The notes beneath the pieces were generated by a model. It had not been told where the DNA came from. It saw nothing but the letters and a program-made list of their open reading frames with translations, and did not search any database. Shown piece after piece: positions 51,794 to 61,821 of a stretch of 64,000 nucleotides of DNA. Both the position numbers and the translations under genes were made by a program. Where the stretch lies: NCBI RefSeq assembly GCF_016881065.1, contig NZ_WXYN01000022.1:62001-126000 (forward strand). Reading direction: 5' to 3'. The stretch comes from Planococcus soli. GTDB lineage: Bacteria > Bacillota > Bacilli > Bacillales_A > Planococcaceae. Within the stretch, counting starts at the first letter, position 1; every line of letters begins with the position of its first letter.

Positions 51794-51877
51794 GGGCAAC
51801 CGATTGTTTCCGTACACAGAAAATCGGATGCACCCGATTTGTTCCCCTTAGAATAAGATGAGAAAGGAGGGTTATGC

Positions 51878-52753
51878 ATGGATATGCTGAAGGATATGAA
51901 CGAAGCGCTGCGCTATATCGAGGAACATTTGGATGGAGAAATTGATTTTGGCAAAGTCTCGGCAATTGCTGGAGTTTCAGAATTTCATTTTCGTAAAATG
52001 TTTTCGTACCTGTCAGGCATGGGATTGAGCAGCTATATCCGCAGCCGGCGCTTATCGCAGGCAGCGATGGATCTGCAGCAGGAACAAGGACGAGTTCTTG
52101 ATGTGGCCGTCAAATATGGCTACGATTCGGCTGACGGTTTCAGCCGTGCATTCCGCGAATGGTCGGGTATCAATCCATCGGAAGTAAAGCACAGCGATCA
52201 CTTTAAATCATTTCCGCGCCTGACTTTCCAATTGACGATTCAAGGAGGAATAGAGATGGAATACCGCATCGCAAAAAAAGAGGCATTTAAACTGGTAGGA
52301 ATAAAAAAACGGGTGCCCATCGTTTTCGAAGGACAGAATGAGGAAATCATAAAGATGGTGCAGTCCATCACAGCCGATCAGCGTGAACAGCTTCAAAAAT
52401 GGCGCAATACGGATGTTGGCACTGTGGTTAATGCATCGTTTAATTTTGATGATGGACGCTATGAGGAAGAAGGACAGCTGGATCATATGGTGGGGTCGAT
52501 CACAACATTGGAAGACAACTTTGAAGGCTTCGATGTTGTGGAGGTGCCGGCAGGGAGTTGGGCGATTTTCAGCATCGAGGGACCTTTTCCTCAAAAGCTG
52601 CAGGACACATGGGGGAAAATTTTCTCTGACTGGCTGCCGTCGTCAAATTATGAATTGATCGCGGGACCCGAAATTTCCTTTAACGGCGATTTGTCGGACC
52701 TGCAGAATGTATACAGCGAAATATGGATTCCAGTAAAGAAACGCCAGCAGTAA
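51878..52753 (+). CDS. AraC-family regulator with GyrI-like effector domain
   Basis: 291 residues. AraC double helix-turn-helix at the N-terminus (ALRYIEEHLDGEIDFGKVSA, SEFHFRKMFSYLSGMGLSSY, GYDSADGFSRAFREWSG), then a GyrI-like small-molecule-binding domain (MEYRIAKKEAFKLVGIK, VVEVPAGSWAIFSIEGPFP, LIAGPEISFNGDL). This Rob/SoxS-like architecture senses drugs or peptides. AAAGGAGGG is 7 nt before ATG; the ATG at 51874 is out of frame. It lies 84 nt downstream of the macrolide-kinase-like gene. Confidence 0.9.
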   Translation: MDMLKDMNEALRYIEEHLDGEIDFGKVSAIAGVSEFHFRKMFSYLSGMGLSSYIRSRRLSQAAMDLQQEQGRVLDVAVKYGYDSADGFSRAFREWSGINPSEVKHSDHFKSFPRLTFQLTIQGGIEMEYRIAKKEAFKLVGIKKRVPIVFEGQNEEIIKMVQSITADQREQLQKWRNTDVGTVVNASFNFDDGRYEEEGQLDHMVGSITTLEDNFEGFDVVEVPAGSWAIFSIEGPFPQKLQDTWGKIFSDWLPSSNYELIAGPEISFNGDLSDLQNVYSEIWIPVKKRQQ

Positions 52754-52974
52754 AAAACTCTCCACGCATCAATGGCTCTTAACAGCTGATAGATGTGGTG
52801 GAGATTCTTTATTGCAGAGTAGAATTGCGGCGCTGCCGAGCTCTTTTCTTTTACAATAATCCCAAAGGAGAATACTCTAAGCTTACATAATTGAAATCGG
52901 AGTTGGATGGCACCTCTACATAGCGCGGACAGGAGCAAACAACAATTGTCCGCAAAACCAAGGAGGAGAATAGC

Positions 52975-53421
52975 ATGTGGACCATCCGAAAAACAATGGT
53001 GATCGATCGGCCGGTTAAGGAGATTTTTGGCTACGCCTCAAATCCTGTAAATTGGTATCAGTTTTATGTCGGACTTTCTGAGCCTGAGAATTTGGAGGGA
53101 AATGGCGAAGTAGGAACAACCATGGACATGAAATACACCATGCTGGGTTTGCATCTTCCCATCACATTGGAGGTCACCAAAAATTCGCGCGAAGGCAATA
53201 GCTGTTTTTGGAGCGGCCAAATCAAAGGTGCTGTCAGTTCAACTCAGTCTTGGACCTACAATGCCGAAGGAACTGGAACAGAAGTCAATCTCTACATGGA
53301 ATATGAATTGCCCGGCAGTGTTCTTGGAAAAGTCGCCAATAAGCTGGTCGTCCAAAAACTCATGGACAATTCTTTGGAACAGACCATGAATAATCTGAAA
53401 GATATTTGCGAAACGGACTAG
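52975..53421 (+). CDS. SRPBCC-family (START/Bet v1-like) protein
   Basis: 148 residues. Helix-grip fold pattern: IRKTMVIDRPVKEIFGYASN at the start, VGTTMDMKYTMLGLHLPI in the sheet and a long C-terminal helix (DNSLEQTMNNLKDI). Binds a hydrophobic ligand in related proteins; ligand here unknown. AAGGAGGAG is 6 nt before ATG. A terminator follows. Confidence 0.88.
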   Translation: MWTIRKTMVIDRPVKEIFGYASNPVNWYQFYVGLSEPENLEGNGEVGTTMDMKYTMLGLHLPITLEVTKNSREGNSCFWSGQIKGAVSSTQSWTYNAEGTGTEVNLYMEYELPGSVLGKVANKLVVQKLMDNSLEQTMNNLKDICETD

Positions 53422-53455
53422 AAGCGATGGAGCTGTCTCATAACTACAAAAATAT

Positions 53456-53499
53456 AAAACCGGCAAAGAAAAGCACTCCTTTTCGTTGCCGGTTTTTAA
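53456..53499 (+). terminator. Terminator after the SRPBCC gene
   Basis: AAAACCGGCAA / TTGCCGGTTTTT with an inner GAAAAG / CTTTTC stem. Confidence 0.8.
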
Positions 53500-53752
53500 A
53501 CGAGCTGGCGGGAATGGACGTCAGCCCCTTTTGGAACAGCCCCATGGCTTTTTTGTATACTCCTCAGATTCCAGCTGAGGAAAACTGGATTTAATGGAGA
53601 GAAGATAGAAAAAAGGGTGAGTCTTTGTACTTATTACAGCTTTAAAACCTTAATGGTAGAATGAGACTATTCAGAGCTCAAACGGTAGCGAAGTTGAACT
53701 TCACTGGAGCCGTGGACTATTGGAAAAGAACGCAAAATGGAGTGAGGCACAA
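53500..53752. other. Gene-free stretch before the VWA pseudogene
   Basis: No gene is convincing. One small hairpin (CCTCAG / CTGAGG at about 53562-53580) is visible. No clear promoter or operator was seen. Confidence 0.4.
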
Positions 53753-55103
53753 ATGAAAAAATAGAACTGGCTAGTTCTTATCGGTCTTTTATTGGCAGGC
53801 TGCTCGGAAAATGAAGAAGCTAAGGCTTCAAAAGAACCTGTAAGCGAAGAACAGCCGGCTGCAGAAGAAGCGGCAAAAGAAAGCGAGCCGGAAGTGGCAG
53901 AAGCAGCGATACATAATGTAGAAGAAATTGTGAAAGAAAAAGGAAAATACGACGCCCAGCAAATGACTGATCAGCAAAAAGATGAGTTGCTGGCAGAATT
54001 GGAAGCAGCGCCAGAAGGGATGACAGGAGAGCAGGCCTATTCTTTGGCGGTTTCGCTTGTGGCAGCGGATATCGAAACAGCTGCCGAGAAGTTTGAAGCG
54101 ATCGACCCGGTGATCACCATCGATTCCTCAACACCGGAAGACAGCATTGAGGTGCCGGAACAGGAAACCATCAATGTCGCCATTTTGCTTGATGCAAGTG
54201 GAAGCATGGCAGGGCAAGTGTCGGGCGGTCAGAAGATGGAGCTGGCCAAGCGAGCGGTGCAGACGTATGCGTCCGATTTGCCGGAAGGCTCAAACATTAT
54301 GCTGCGCGTTTATGGACATGAAGGAACCGGCACCAACGCAGACCGTGAAATGTCCTGCAGCAGCAACAGAGTGGTGTATGATTTGGGAGCGTATGAGGAG
54401 CAGGCATTCAGCGAATCATTGGACCAATTTTCACCTGCAGGCTGGACGCCTTTAGCGGGTGCGATAGGAAGCGGCTGAAGAAGATCTCAAAGAACAAAAA
54501 GGAGAGTATGTGCGCAATGTGGTGTATGTGGTCAGCGACGGCATCGAAACGTGCGACGGCGATCCAGTGGCAGCGGCTGCTTCATTGAATGCTTCGGATA
54601 TCCAGGCAGAGGTCAACATTATCGGCTTTGACGTCGATAATGAGGGCCAAACGCAGCTGGAAGCTGTAGCGAAAGCTGGCAATGGACAGTACAAGTCCGT
54701 CTACTCGGAAAGTGATTTAAATGAGTACTTGAAACAAGAGTACAGCCGCCTTTATTTGGAATGGCTCGCTTGGGGCAATGATCGCTATATGGAAATCCTC
54801 ACACAAAGCAATGATATTGCAGGGGATTTGCTGAAATACAACAATGAAATCTACGGCAAATCCTTGGCTGAAAACAATGAAATGCATAGTTTGCAGTATA
54901 GGCTGAACGAGCTTGGGAAGTTTAAAGACGACAAAGCAGTCGACAGATACAACGAGTTGGTCGACATCAGACACGATACTCTCACCCAATATTTCAGCCA
55001 GGAAAAAGAACGGAAAGACGCCATCCGCAAGGACCTGCATGAGCAGCTTGAGAAGAAAGTAAAAGAGACCGGTGAGGAAAAAGAAGAAGATTATGCTTCC
55101 TAA
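53753..55103 (+). pseudogene. VWA-domain lipoprotein gene, broken by an amber codon and a frameshift
   Basis: From the ATG at 53753 the frame reads MKK, then TAG (53762-53764), then a normal lipoprotein signal end (NWLVLIGLLLAGCS). A TGG-to-TAG change would explain it. The acidic linker and a von Willebrand A domain follow, with MIDAS motif LLDASGSMAG. At 54467-54468 one extra G in GATAGGAAG shifts the frame to a TGA; the other frame continues correctly (EAAEEDLKEQKGEYV-like, then VVYVVSDGIETCDGDP) to 55103 with a coiled C-terminus. Removing one G restores 450 codons. Intact relatives are metal-dependent surface adhesion-type or YfbK-like proteins. Confidence 0.85.
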
Positions 55104-55155
55104 TCTTATTTTCCAGGAGTAAAAGTCAGGTAGTTTTCAATTAAGAATAGAAGTG

Positions 55156-55204
55156 GAAAAAGCATTCCTGCTGCCCGAATAGGGTTTGGCGGAATGCTTT
55201 TTCT
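55156..55204. terminator. Bidirectional terminator
   Basis: GAAAAAGCATTCC / GGAATGCTTTTTC stem between converging genes. Confidence 0.8.
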
Positions 55205-55220
55205 GTGTACTGGCTTCTTC

Positions 55221-55709
55221 TTATTCCACAACATGCTCTGTTGTCACTTCGTAGGTCTCGCCTTGTCTTGGTGTCAGCCAAGCGGTCAGTTCATAAGTGC
55301 CAGGTTCGAGTTCGAGCGCGGGAATTTCAAATTCATAACTCAGTTTATCTCCTTGATCCACAGCTTCTTCACCCAATGCCTGCATATACGTACTAACGGA
55401 TGAAAAGAGAAAGACCTCTTCTCCGCTTTCATTTGCGAGGGAAAAATCGTAGCGCTGGCTGCTGGTGAAGTCGAAGGTCATCGCTTCTCCCGTCTCATTC
55501 GTTAAGCTATAGCGGTACGTATCGTCGTTGACTTGTTCAATATCAGGTTTCATTTCACCTTCTATGGTGCCGCCGGTTGATTCGTCGCCAGTGCCTGGTT
55601 CCGTCGCCGCAGGCTCTTCGGCAGAATCTTCCTGTTCAGTTCCGCAAGCGGCGAGAATCAGGCTCGCCAGGACAATCAAAAATATGCCAAGCCAAAATTT
55701 ATTTTTCAT
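55221..55709 (-). CDS. Lipoprotein with BsuPI-like (proteinase-inhibitor) domain
   Basis: 162 residues from the ATG at 55709, which has GAGGAGGC 7 nt upstream. Signal peptide with lipobox LILAACGT, a Glu/Thr-rich linker (EEPAATEPGTGDE), then an Ig-like domain like BsuPI, the intracellular proteinase inhibitor of Bacillus: YSLTNETGEAMTFDFTSSQRYDF, YEFEIPALELEPGTYELTAWL. As a lipoprotein it would act at the cell surface, so inhibitor function is uncertain. Confidence 0.82.
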   Translation of the reverse strand: MKNKFWLGIFLIVLASLILAACGTEQEDSAEEPAATEPGTGDESTGGTIEGEMKPDIEQVNDDTYRYSLTNETGEAMTFDFTSSQRYDFSLANESGEEVFLFSSVSTYMQALGEEAVDQGDKLSYEFEIPALELEPGTYELTAWLTPRQGETYEVTTEHVVE

Positions 55710-55900
55710 GGATATGCCTCCTCGTATAGTAAGGAATAAGTGGATCACTTTAGCATAAGACCGTTGGAGGGAGGGAAAAGTTACATTTTCTGAAAGATGT
55801 ATTTTGACGTCGCCCTACACATTGCGGTCCGCACCCTGTAGAATAAGGACTAAGAGATTTCACATTATTCCATCAGCTAGAAGAAAGGGGAACGGTCTAA

Positions 55901-57112
55901 GTGAAAAAAGATTTCCATTTTTCGAAAGATATTGAACTGGCATTTAAAAATGATCCCCCGGGCCAGTGGCTTTCCACTTTGCCTCCGGGATGCCTGCGCC
56001 TCAGTTCAGGCTACCCGGCGCCTGCATTAGTTCCTTCTGAAGAAATAAAAACAGCAGTAGCTCGTTTGCTGGATGAAGAGCTGGACTTGCCGCTTCATTA
56101 TCTTGGCAGTCCACGGGTTCCTCAGCTAAAAGAATTTCTCCAAAAACGGATGGCGAAGCGTGGAGTGGCAGCGTCCGATAACGAATTGATCGTGACTTCC
56201 GGCGCCTGCCAGGCCATCGATTTGATTGCGCGCGTCCTGTTGGATGACGAAGCTGTCGTCGCTGTTGAATCACCAACTTATATGGAAGCGCTGGAGATTT
56301 TCCAAAACTATACAGAGCATTATATGGCCATCCCAATCGACGAAAATGGATTGCAGACCGAGCTGTTGGCGGACATGCTGGCAGACCGCAAAGAAAAAGG
56401 ACAGCCGCTTCCTCGCCTGTTGTATACCATTCCAACTTATCAGAATCCGACGGGCACCACCTTGTCGCCTGAACGCCGCAAGCATGTACTGGAGCTTTCA
56501 GAACAATATGATTTCCTCATTTTGGAGGACGATGCATACGGGGAATTGGGCTTTCATGAAAGCCCTAGCCTGCTGAAGGCATTGGACACCAATAACCGTG
56601 TAATGTATGTGGGTTCATTATCTAAAGTGGTGGCTCCAGGAATGCGAATCGGCTGGGTAGTGGCGGACAGCTGCATAATCGATCCATTAAATTGGTTCAA
56701 GAAAGATCTGAGCCATCCGTTTGACCAGGCCACAATGGCGTCGTTTCTTGAAACGACTGATTTTGATGAGCACCTGAAATCCCTGACAAATGCTTACGAG
56801 TCTAAATGTGCAATTATGCTGTCGGCGTTGGAAGAATTTCTGCCGCCTGCGGTTTCGTGGTTCGTGCCAAAAGGCGGGTATTTTGTTTGGATCAAAATTC
56901 CGGGTATCGATACGTCGAAATTGCTTCCGGAAGCATTGGCCGCAGGTGTTTCGTTTGTACCCGGCAAATACTTTTTCTTGAATCAGCAGAATGGGCTCGA
57001 GTACCTCCGTCTATCATTCAGCTACGCCAATGAAGAAGAAATTGTCAAAGGTGTAGAATTGCTGGGCCAGGTAGCAGGTGTAAACATTCCGGCAGCTGAG
57101 GATGGAGAGTAA
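55901..57112 (+). CDS. PLP-dependent aminotransferase (class I/II, MocR-type catalytic domain)
   Basis: 403 residues. GTG start with GAAAGGGGA 10 nt upstream. Fold type I: LHYLGSPRVPQLKEFLQKRM, SGACQAIDLIARVL, PTYQNPTGTTLS, LEDDAYGELGF and the PLP-binding Lys at about 242 in SLSKVVAPGMRIGW. No GntR domain is attached. Relatives are 2-aminoadipate or aromatic/branched-chain aminotransferases; the substrate is not clear from sequence. No operon partner. Confidence 0.9.
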   Translation: MKKDFHFSKDIELAFKNDPPGQWLSTLPPGCLRLSSGYPAPALVPSEEIKTAVARLLDEELDLPLHYLGSPRVPQLKEFLQKRMAKRGVAASDNELIVTSGACQAIDLIARVLLDDEAVVAVESPTYMEALEIFQNYTEHYMAIPIDENGLQTELLADMLADRKEKGQPLPRLLYTIPTYQNPTGTTLSPERRKHVLELSEQYDFLILEDDAYGELGFHESPSLLKALDTNNRVMYVGSLSKVVAPGMRIGWVVADSCIIDPLNWFKKDLSHPFDQATMASFLETTDFDEHLKSLTNAYESKCAIMLSALEEFLPPAVSWFVPKGGYFVWIKIPGIDTSKLLPEALAAGVSFVPGKYFFLNQQNGLEYLRLSFSYANEEEIVKGVELLGQVAGVNIPAAEDGE

Positions 57113-57248
57113 AGTCCTATGCTCTCTTTTGACTGTAGGAAGCAACGGAACTTTTAAAAAATGCTGGTTGGAGATTGCATAAATTATCGGCTTTTTACAT
57201 AGTCCAGAAAAGTACATTAGAACTGTAACCAATTATAGAATAGTTTAA

Positions 57249-57290
57249 AGCCGTGCCCATTGAAGCCTTGATGGAGCGCGGTTTTATATT
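57249..57290 (+). terminator. Terminator-like hairpin after the aminotransferase
   Basis: AAAGCCGTGC / GCGCGGTTTT with G-U pairs and a T-rich tail. Confidence 0.5.
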
Positions 57291-57378
57291 GTTTGCAGCT
57301 GAGCAGATTGGCATGCAATACAAATTGACTATATTTTCAGAATACTGTAAAGTTAATTATACGATTTAAGATAATATG

Positions 57379-57414
57379 GAAATATCTAGCGGCTATTCCG
57401 CCGATAGATATTTC
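57379..57414. promoter_or_regulatory. Inverted repeat in the leader of the acyl-CoA ligase gene
   Basis: GAAATATCT / AGATATTTC outer arms (9 bp) with an inner GCGG-CTATT-CCGC hairpin. It lies 56 nt before the start and may be an operator or a leader RNA structure. Confidence 0.45.
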
Positions 57415-57469
57415 TAGGGTGAGAGGAGAATTGGCTCTATAAAAAATGGCAACAGGAGGAGGAGATCGA

Positions 57470-59026
57470 ATGAACATCACGGCATCACTCAGACAGAATG
57501 CTAAGCGCTTTCCGGATAAGATGGCCATCACTTGCGAGGGACGGACATATTCATATCAGGAGCTGAATGAAGAAGTAAACCGGCTGGCGAACGGGCTGAT
57601 TGAATCAGGATTGCAAAAAGGCGACAAGGTTTCATTTTTCATGAAAAACTCTGATCAGTATGTCCTGGCTTTTTTTGCCGTACTGAAAGCAGGTGGTGTT
57701 GTGGTACCGGTCAATTGCCTGCTGAGTCCGGATGAGAGCGGCTATATTTTCAGCCAATCCGAAAGCAGGTTTATCTTCTGCGATAGAGAATTTGAACGCG
57801 TGATTGCCGAAGCGGTAAAACAGACCGATTCGCTCCAGCGGGTCATCGTCCATCCTGCCTCTGACAACGCCGAATACTTGGGCTGGGAAAGTATGCTGAG
57901 TGAAAATGCGCTTGAGCCTTCCATTGAAGTGCTGTGCACCGACGACGCTGAAATTCTGTATACTTCCGGCACTACTGGAAAACCTAAAGGTGCGGTATTT
58001 GATCATCAGCGTATCGTCAATGTTAGTACTTCGTTTGTTTTTGGAGTCGGAATTGGTGCCAATGACCGTCTTTTGCATGCCGTGCCGCTTTTTCACTCTG
58101 CTCAATTGAATCTCTTTCTGGTGACTGGCATCTTGCTTGGAACATCGAACGTCCTCTTGCGCGACTTTCATCCGGAAAAAGCGATTCAGGCCATCATTGA
58201 ATTCGAAGTTACGGTTTTCTTTGGCTTGCCGGATATGTACAGCTCCTTGCTGCAAGTGCCGAATGCCGAAGAAGCTGATTTGTCTTCTGTCACCAAATGT
58301 ATGTACGGTTCAGATCCGATTGATCCAGATCTCGTGAAAAAGGCAATGGACTTTTTCGGCCACCAGCAATTCTACAATCTTTGTTTGTTGACTGAAGGCG
58401 GTCCTGGCGGCGTCTTTCTATTGCCGGAGCAGCATGAACACAAACTAGGTTCCGGTGGAAAGCCGATGTATTTCACGGAAGTGCGGGTGGTGGACGATGA
58501 ATTTCTGGACGTACAGCCTGGAACTATCGGGGAGTTTGTCATCAAGGGTGATTTGGTCATGAAGGAATATTACAACAAACCAGAGGAAACCGAAGAAGCA
58601 TTCAGAAACGGCTGGCTGTTGACCGGGGATTTGGCAACCATCGATGAAGATGGATTTATCTCGCTTGTGGACCGCAAAGCGGATCGCATCATTTCTGCTG
58701 GAGAAAATATTTATTCCATCGAAGTGGAACGGGTCATCAATAGCCATCCACAAGTGGCCGAAGCGGCAACAGTCGGTTTGCCGGAAGAAGAATGGGGAGA
58801 AATTGTTGGTGTGATCATTGTGCCGAAAGAAGGCGAAACCATCGACGAAGAACAATTAATGGATTATTTCCTTGAGCAGCTGCCAGGGTATAAGATTCCG
58901 CGTAAGTACCTCCTAGCCGAATCCCTGCCGCGAAACTCTTCGGGGAAAATCATGAAATACCAATTGCGTGAACTGCACATCAGCGAATTCGAATGGTTCC
59001 GGAAAATTCCGGAGAGCCGCTATTAG
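57470..59026 (+). CDS. Acyl-CoA synthetase (AMP-forming ligase)
   Basis: 518 residues from the ATG at 57470 (AGGAGGAG 7 nt upstream; the ATG at 57446 is upstream of the RBS). ANL superfamily: P-loop YTSGTTGKPKGAV, LLTEGGPGG, GWLLTGDLATIDEDGF, DRKADRIISAGENIYSIEVE and the C-terminal SSGKIMKYQLRE with the catalytic Lys. Activates a fatty or aromatic acid to its CoA thioester in the cytosol. Chain preference is not visible. Confidence 0.9.
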   Translation: MNITASLRQNAKRFPDKMAITCEGRTYSYQELNEEVNRLANGLIESGLQKGDKVSFFMKNSDQYVLAFFAVLKAGGVVVPVNCLLSPDESGYIFSQSESRFIFCDREFERVIAEAVKQTDSLQRVIVHPASDNAEYLGWESMLSENALEPSIEVLCTDDAEILYTSGTTGKPKGAVFDHQRIVNVSTSFVFGVGIGANDRLLHAVPLFHSAQLNLFLVTGILLGTSNVLLRDFHPEKAIQAIIEFEVTVFFGLPDMYSSLLQVPNAEEADLSSVTKCMYGSDPIDPDLVKKAMDFFGHQQFYNLCLLTEGGPGGVFLLPEQHEHKLGSGGKPMYFTEVRVVDDEFLDVQPGTIGEFVIKGDLVMKEYYNKPEETEEAFRNGWLLTGDLATIDEDGFISLVDRKADRIISAGENIYSIEVERVINSHPQVAEAATVGLPEEEWGEIVGVIIVPKEGETIDEEQLMDYFLEQLPGYKIPRKYLLAESLPRNSSGKIMKYQLRELHISEFEWFRKIPESRY

Positions 59027-59040
59027 GCCAAGCTGCACAA

Positions 59041-59083
59041 AAATATGCCCCGCTGCCAATCAAGGCGACGGGGCATATTTTAT
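59041..59083. terminator. Bidirectional terminator
   Basis: AAATATGCCCCG / CGGGGCATATTT stem between converging genes. Confidence 0.85.
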
Positions 59084-59088
59084 GGTTT

Positions 59089-59976
59089 TCAAGTGATGGA
59101 AGCTTCGTATATGCCTTTGATGGAATTATCCAGCATTGTATTGAATTCCTCATCTGACTGGCTGGCGTTGACGCCTTCGGATAAAGCTCGGGAAAAGCTG
59201 GCAATGAGACCTTCATTGGCTGCCAATTTTTTGTTGGCATCGTCACGCTTGTAGCCGCCTGATAGTGCAACTACACGAAGTACGCGCGGATGATCGATCA
59301 ATTCTTTGTAGTAATTATCGACAGTTGGAATGGTGATTTTGATCATGATGTTCTGATCCTCACTCAACTGATCGAGGTGCTTCAGCATTTCCTCTTTGAG
59401 GATTTTTTCGGATTGCTCTTTGTCTTTGCTGTTGATGTCGACTTCAGGTTCCAGAATCGGCACCAGTCCGGCTGCAAGAATCTGTTTGCCGACATCAAAT
59501 TGCTGTTCGACTACTTTTCGGATGCCTTCCGGATTTGCTTCCTTGATCACGGAACGCATTTTTGTCCCAAAAATATTTCGTTCGTTGGCGCGTTTTAATA
59601 CATCGTCCAAGTCTGAAATCAGCTTCATGACCTGAACGCCGTTTTCTTCGTCTGCCAGACCTTTGTCGACTTTCAAGAAAGGCACGACGCCTTTTTTCTG
59701 CCATAAATAGTCAGGCGTATAATGGCCATCCACTTTACGGTCCATCGTCTGCTCGAAAAGGATTGCGCCGATAATCGAATCGGAATTGAAGGAAGGGGCC
59801 GTCATGACGCGTGTCCGCATTTCGTGGATCAAGTCATACATTTCTTCTTCCGTTGAGTATTGGTCTTCCGATACGCCGTAAAGCGCCAATGCTTTCGGTG
59901 TGCTGCCGCCGCTTTGGTCAAGTGCAGCGATAAAACCTTGTCCATTTTTTACAAATTCCATTTGTTCCTGATTCAT
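59089..59976 (-). CDS. Fructose-bisphosphate aldolase, class I
   Basis: 295 residues. Cleaves fructose 1,6-bisphosphate through a Schiff base, needing no metal. Marks of the bacterial class I form (as in Staphylococcus): [17 protein letters not shown] at the N-terminus, [11 protein letters not shown] (Glu pair), [13 protein letters not shown] with the Lys likely forming the imine, and [19 protein letters not shown] precedes ATG. Alone on its transcript, so regulation is not visible. Confidence 0.92.
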   Translation of the reverse strand: MNQEQMEFVKNGQGFIAALDQSGGSTPKALALYGVSEDQYSTEEEMYDLIHEMRTRVMTAPSFNSDSIIGAILFEQTMDRKVDGHYTPDYLWQKKGVVPFLKVDKGLADEENGVQVMKLISDLDDVLKRANERNIFGTKMRSVIKEANPEGIRKVVEQQFDVGKQILAAGLVPILEPEVDINSKDKEQSEKILKEEMLKHLDQLSEDQNIMIKITIPTVDNYYKELIDHPRVLRVVALSGGYKRDDANKKLAANEGLIASFSRALSEGVNASQSDEEFNTMLDNSIKGIYEASIT

Positions 59977-60147
59977 CGTCCCAGCTCCTTAGATAAATTT
60001 TTTGACAGGTTAATCCTTCATCTTAAAAAATTTAAAGCAAAGAAACTCTTTCACTGAATATTGTAACAATATAAAGAGGAAACTACAAAAAGAATTTTTT
60101 TACTATTTAAGGTGGCTTTGTATATGCCACGATCAGAACAGTTGTTT

Positions 60148-60183
60148 AAATCCAATCGGGCTCAGCGTCCGATTGGATTTTGT
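60148..60183. terminator. Hairpin downstream of selO
   Basis: AAATCCAATCGG / CCGATTGGATTT stem. It is 25 nt past the selO stop on the minus strand; the T tract is short. Confidence 0.6.
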
Positions 60184-60208
60184 CAATTCGCTGGCCCGCA
60201 GGAGATCA

Positions 60209-61681
60209 TCACGTCCCGCAGAAAGTCTGGTACCCGCTTTCCGGCTCTTGTGGCTGTGCATAGGCCTCTTGTTCGGATGAGTGGGCATACGGGTTGGCCA
60301 GAACTTCAAGCAGCCGGTGCAATACGCTGTAATCTCCTCGGAACTCAGCCGCTTCTAGAGCTTCTTCCACACGATGGTTGCGGGGGATGACTGCCGGATT
60401 GCTGTCGCGCATCAGTTGCTGTCTTGCTTCCAATGATTCTTCCTGGCGATTCAAGCGTGACTGCCAGGAATTGTGCCATTCCTTGAATTCCGGTGCCTCG
60501 AATAAATCGCTGCCTTGCAGCTTATCGAAGGTCAGGGAACGGAACGTATTGGTGTAGTCGGCAGTGTGCGCGTGCATCAGATTCAGCAGCTCTTCCGCCA
60601 GAGCCATGTCTTCAGGCTCTTCACTAAAGAGCCCGAGCTTTTTGCGCATACCGGCAAGCCAGTGGCTCTGGAACTGCTCGATGTACTGGGTCAGTTCTTC
60701 TTGAGCCATGCTGACCGCGTCTTCTGGAGTATCGTGCAGCAAAGGCAGAAGGCTTTCCGCAAAGCGTGCCAGATTCCATCCGGCGATCATCGGTTGATTA
60801 CCGTACGCATAGCGGCCCTGCACATCAATCGAGCTGAAGACCGTCTTCGGATCAAAGCTGTCCATAAATGCGCAAGGTCCGTAGTCGATTGTTTCGCCGC
60901 TGATGGCCATGTTGTCGGTATTCATGACGCCGTGAATAAAACCGGCGAGCTGCCATTTCGCAATTAAAGCTGCCTGCCGCTTGATGACTTCCTGGAAAAG
61001 CGCCAAGTACGGGTTCGAAGCATCTTGGACATGAGGGAAGTGGCGCTCCAGTGCATAGTCAGCCAGTGCTTTGACATCTTCTTTCGTACCGAATCGAGCT
61101 GCATACTGGAAAGTGCCGACGCGCAGGTGGCTGTCGGCAATGCGTGTCATGACAGCACCCGGAAGCGCTGTTTCACGGCGGACCATTTCACCGGTTTCCA
61201 CGACTGCCAGGCTGCGGGTCGTCGGGATGCCGAGGCCATGCATCGCTTCGCTGATCACGTATTCACGCAGCATTGGCCGAAGCGCTGCACGCCCATCGCC
61301 GCCGCGGGAATAAGGGGTTCTGCCGGATCCTTTTAATTGAATATCCAGCCGCTTGCCGGAAGGCGTCAGCTGTTCACCGATCAGTAAGGCGCGGCCGTCG
61401 CCAAGCATCGTAAAGTTGCCGAATTGATGTCCTGCATAGGCCTGGGCAAGCGGCACGCTGCCTCCAGGAACCCGGTTTCCGGCAAGAATGGCAACGCCGT
61501 CTTCACTTCTCAAATCTTCAGCATTCAGTCCGAGTGTTGCCGCCAAGGCTTCGTTTAAGATAACGAGTTTAGGCGAACGCACTGGATTGACCGTAAACTT
61601 GCTGTAAAAAATTTCAGGCAGGCGTGAATAACTGCCATCCAGCTGCCATCCGGTATGGGTTAGTTCTTTTTTATTCATCAT
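60209..61681 (-). CDS. selO: SelO (YdiU/UPF0061) protein adenylyltransferase
   Basis: 490 residues. Pseudokinase that transfers AMP to proteins during oxidative stress. Family motifs: [79 protein letters not shown] and FMDSF. The C-terminal selenocysteine/cysteine region is represented by TFCGT at the end, with Cys in place of Sec. AAGGAG lies before two consecutive ATG codons (61681 and 61678). Confidence 0.95.
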   Translation of the reverse strand: MMNKKELTHTGWQLDGSYSRLPEIFYSKFTVNPVRSPKLVILNEALAATLGLNAEDLRSEDGVAILAGNRVPGGSVPLAQAYAGHQFGNFTMLGDGRALLIGEQLTPSGKRLDIQLKGSGRTPYSRGGDGRAALRPMLREYVISEAMHGLGIPTTRSLAVVETGEMVRRETALPGAVMTRIADSHLRVGTFQYAARFGTKEDVKALADYALERHFPHVQDASNPYLALFQEVIKRQAALIAKWQLAGFIHGVMNTDNMAISGETIDYGPCAFMDSFDPKTVFSSIDVQGRYAYGNQPMIAGWNLARFAESLLPLLHDTPEDAVSMAQEELTQYIEQFQSHWLAGMRKKLGLFSEEPEDMALAEELLNLMHAHTADYTNTFRSLTFDKLQGSDLFEAPEFKEWHNSWQSRLNRQEESLEARQQLMRDSNPAVIPRNHRVEEALEAAEFRGDYSVLHRLLEVLANPYAHSSEQEAYAQPQEPESGYQTFCGT

Positions 61682-61821
61682 AAATTCTCCTTTTTTATCG
61701 AGGATTTACTCTTATTATACCCTCTTGAGCGGATGATCATGTCCCAGCTGTTTGAGTAATCGGCATGTGCTATAATCCAGTTATTAAGAAAGTGAATATT
61801 CAAACGGAAGGAGAGGACAGC

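Noticed and set aside
53406-53594. Possible small protein after the SRPBCC gene
   Set aside because: The frame runs through the terminator hairpin and has no separate start signal.
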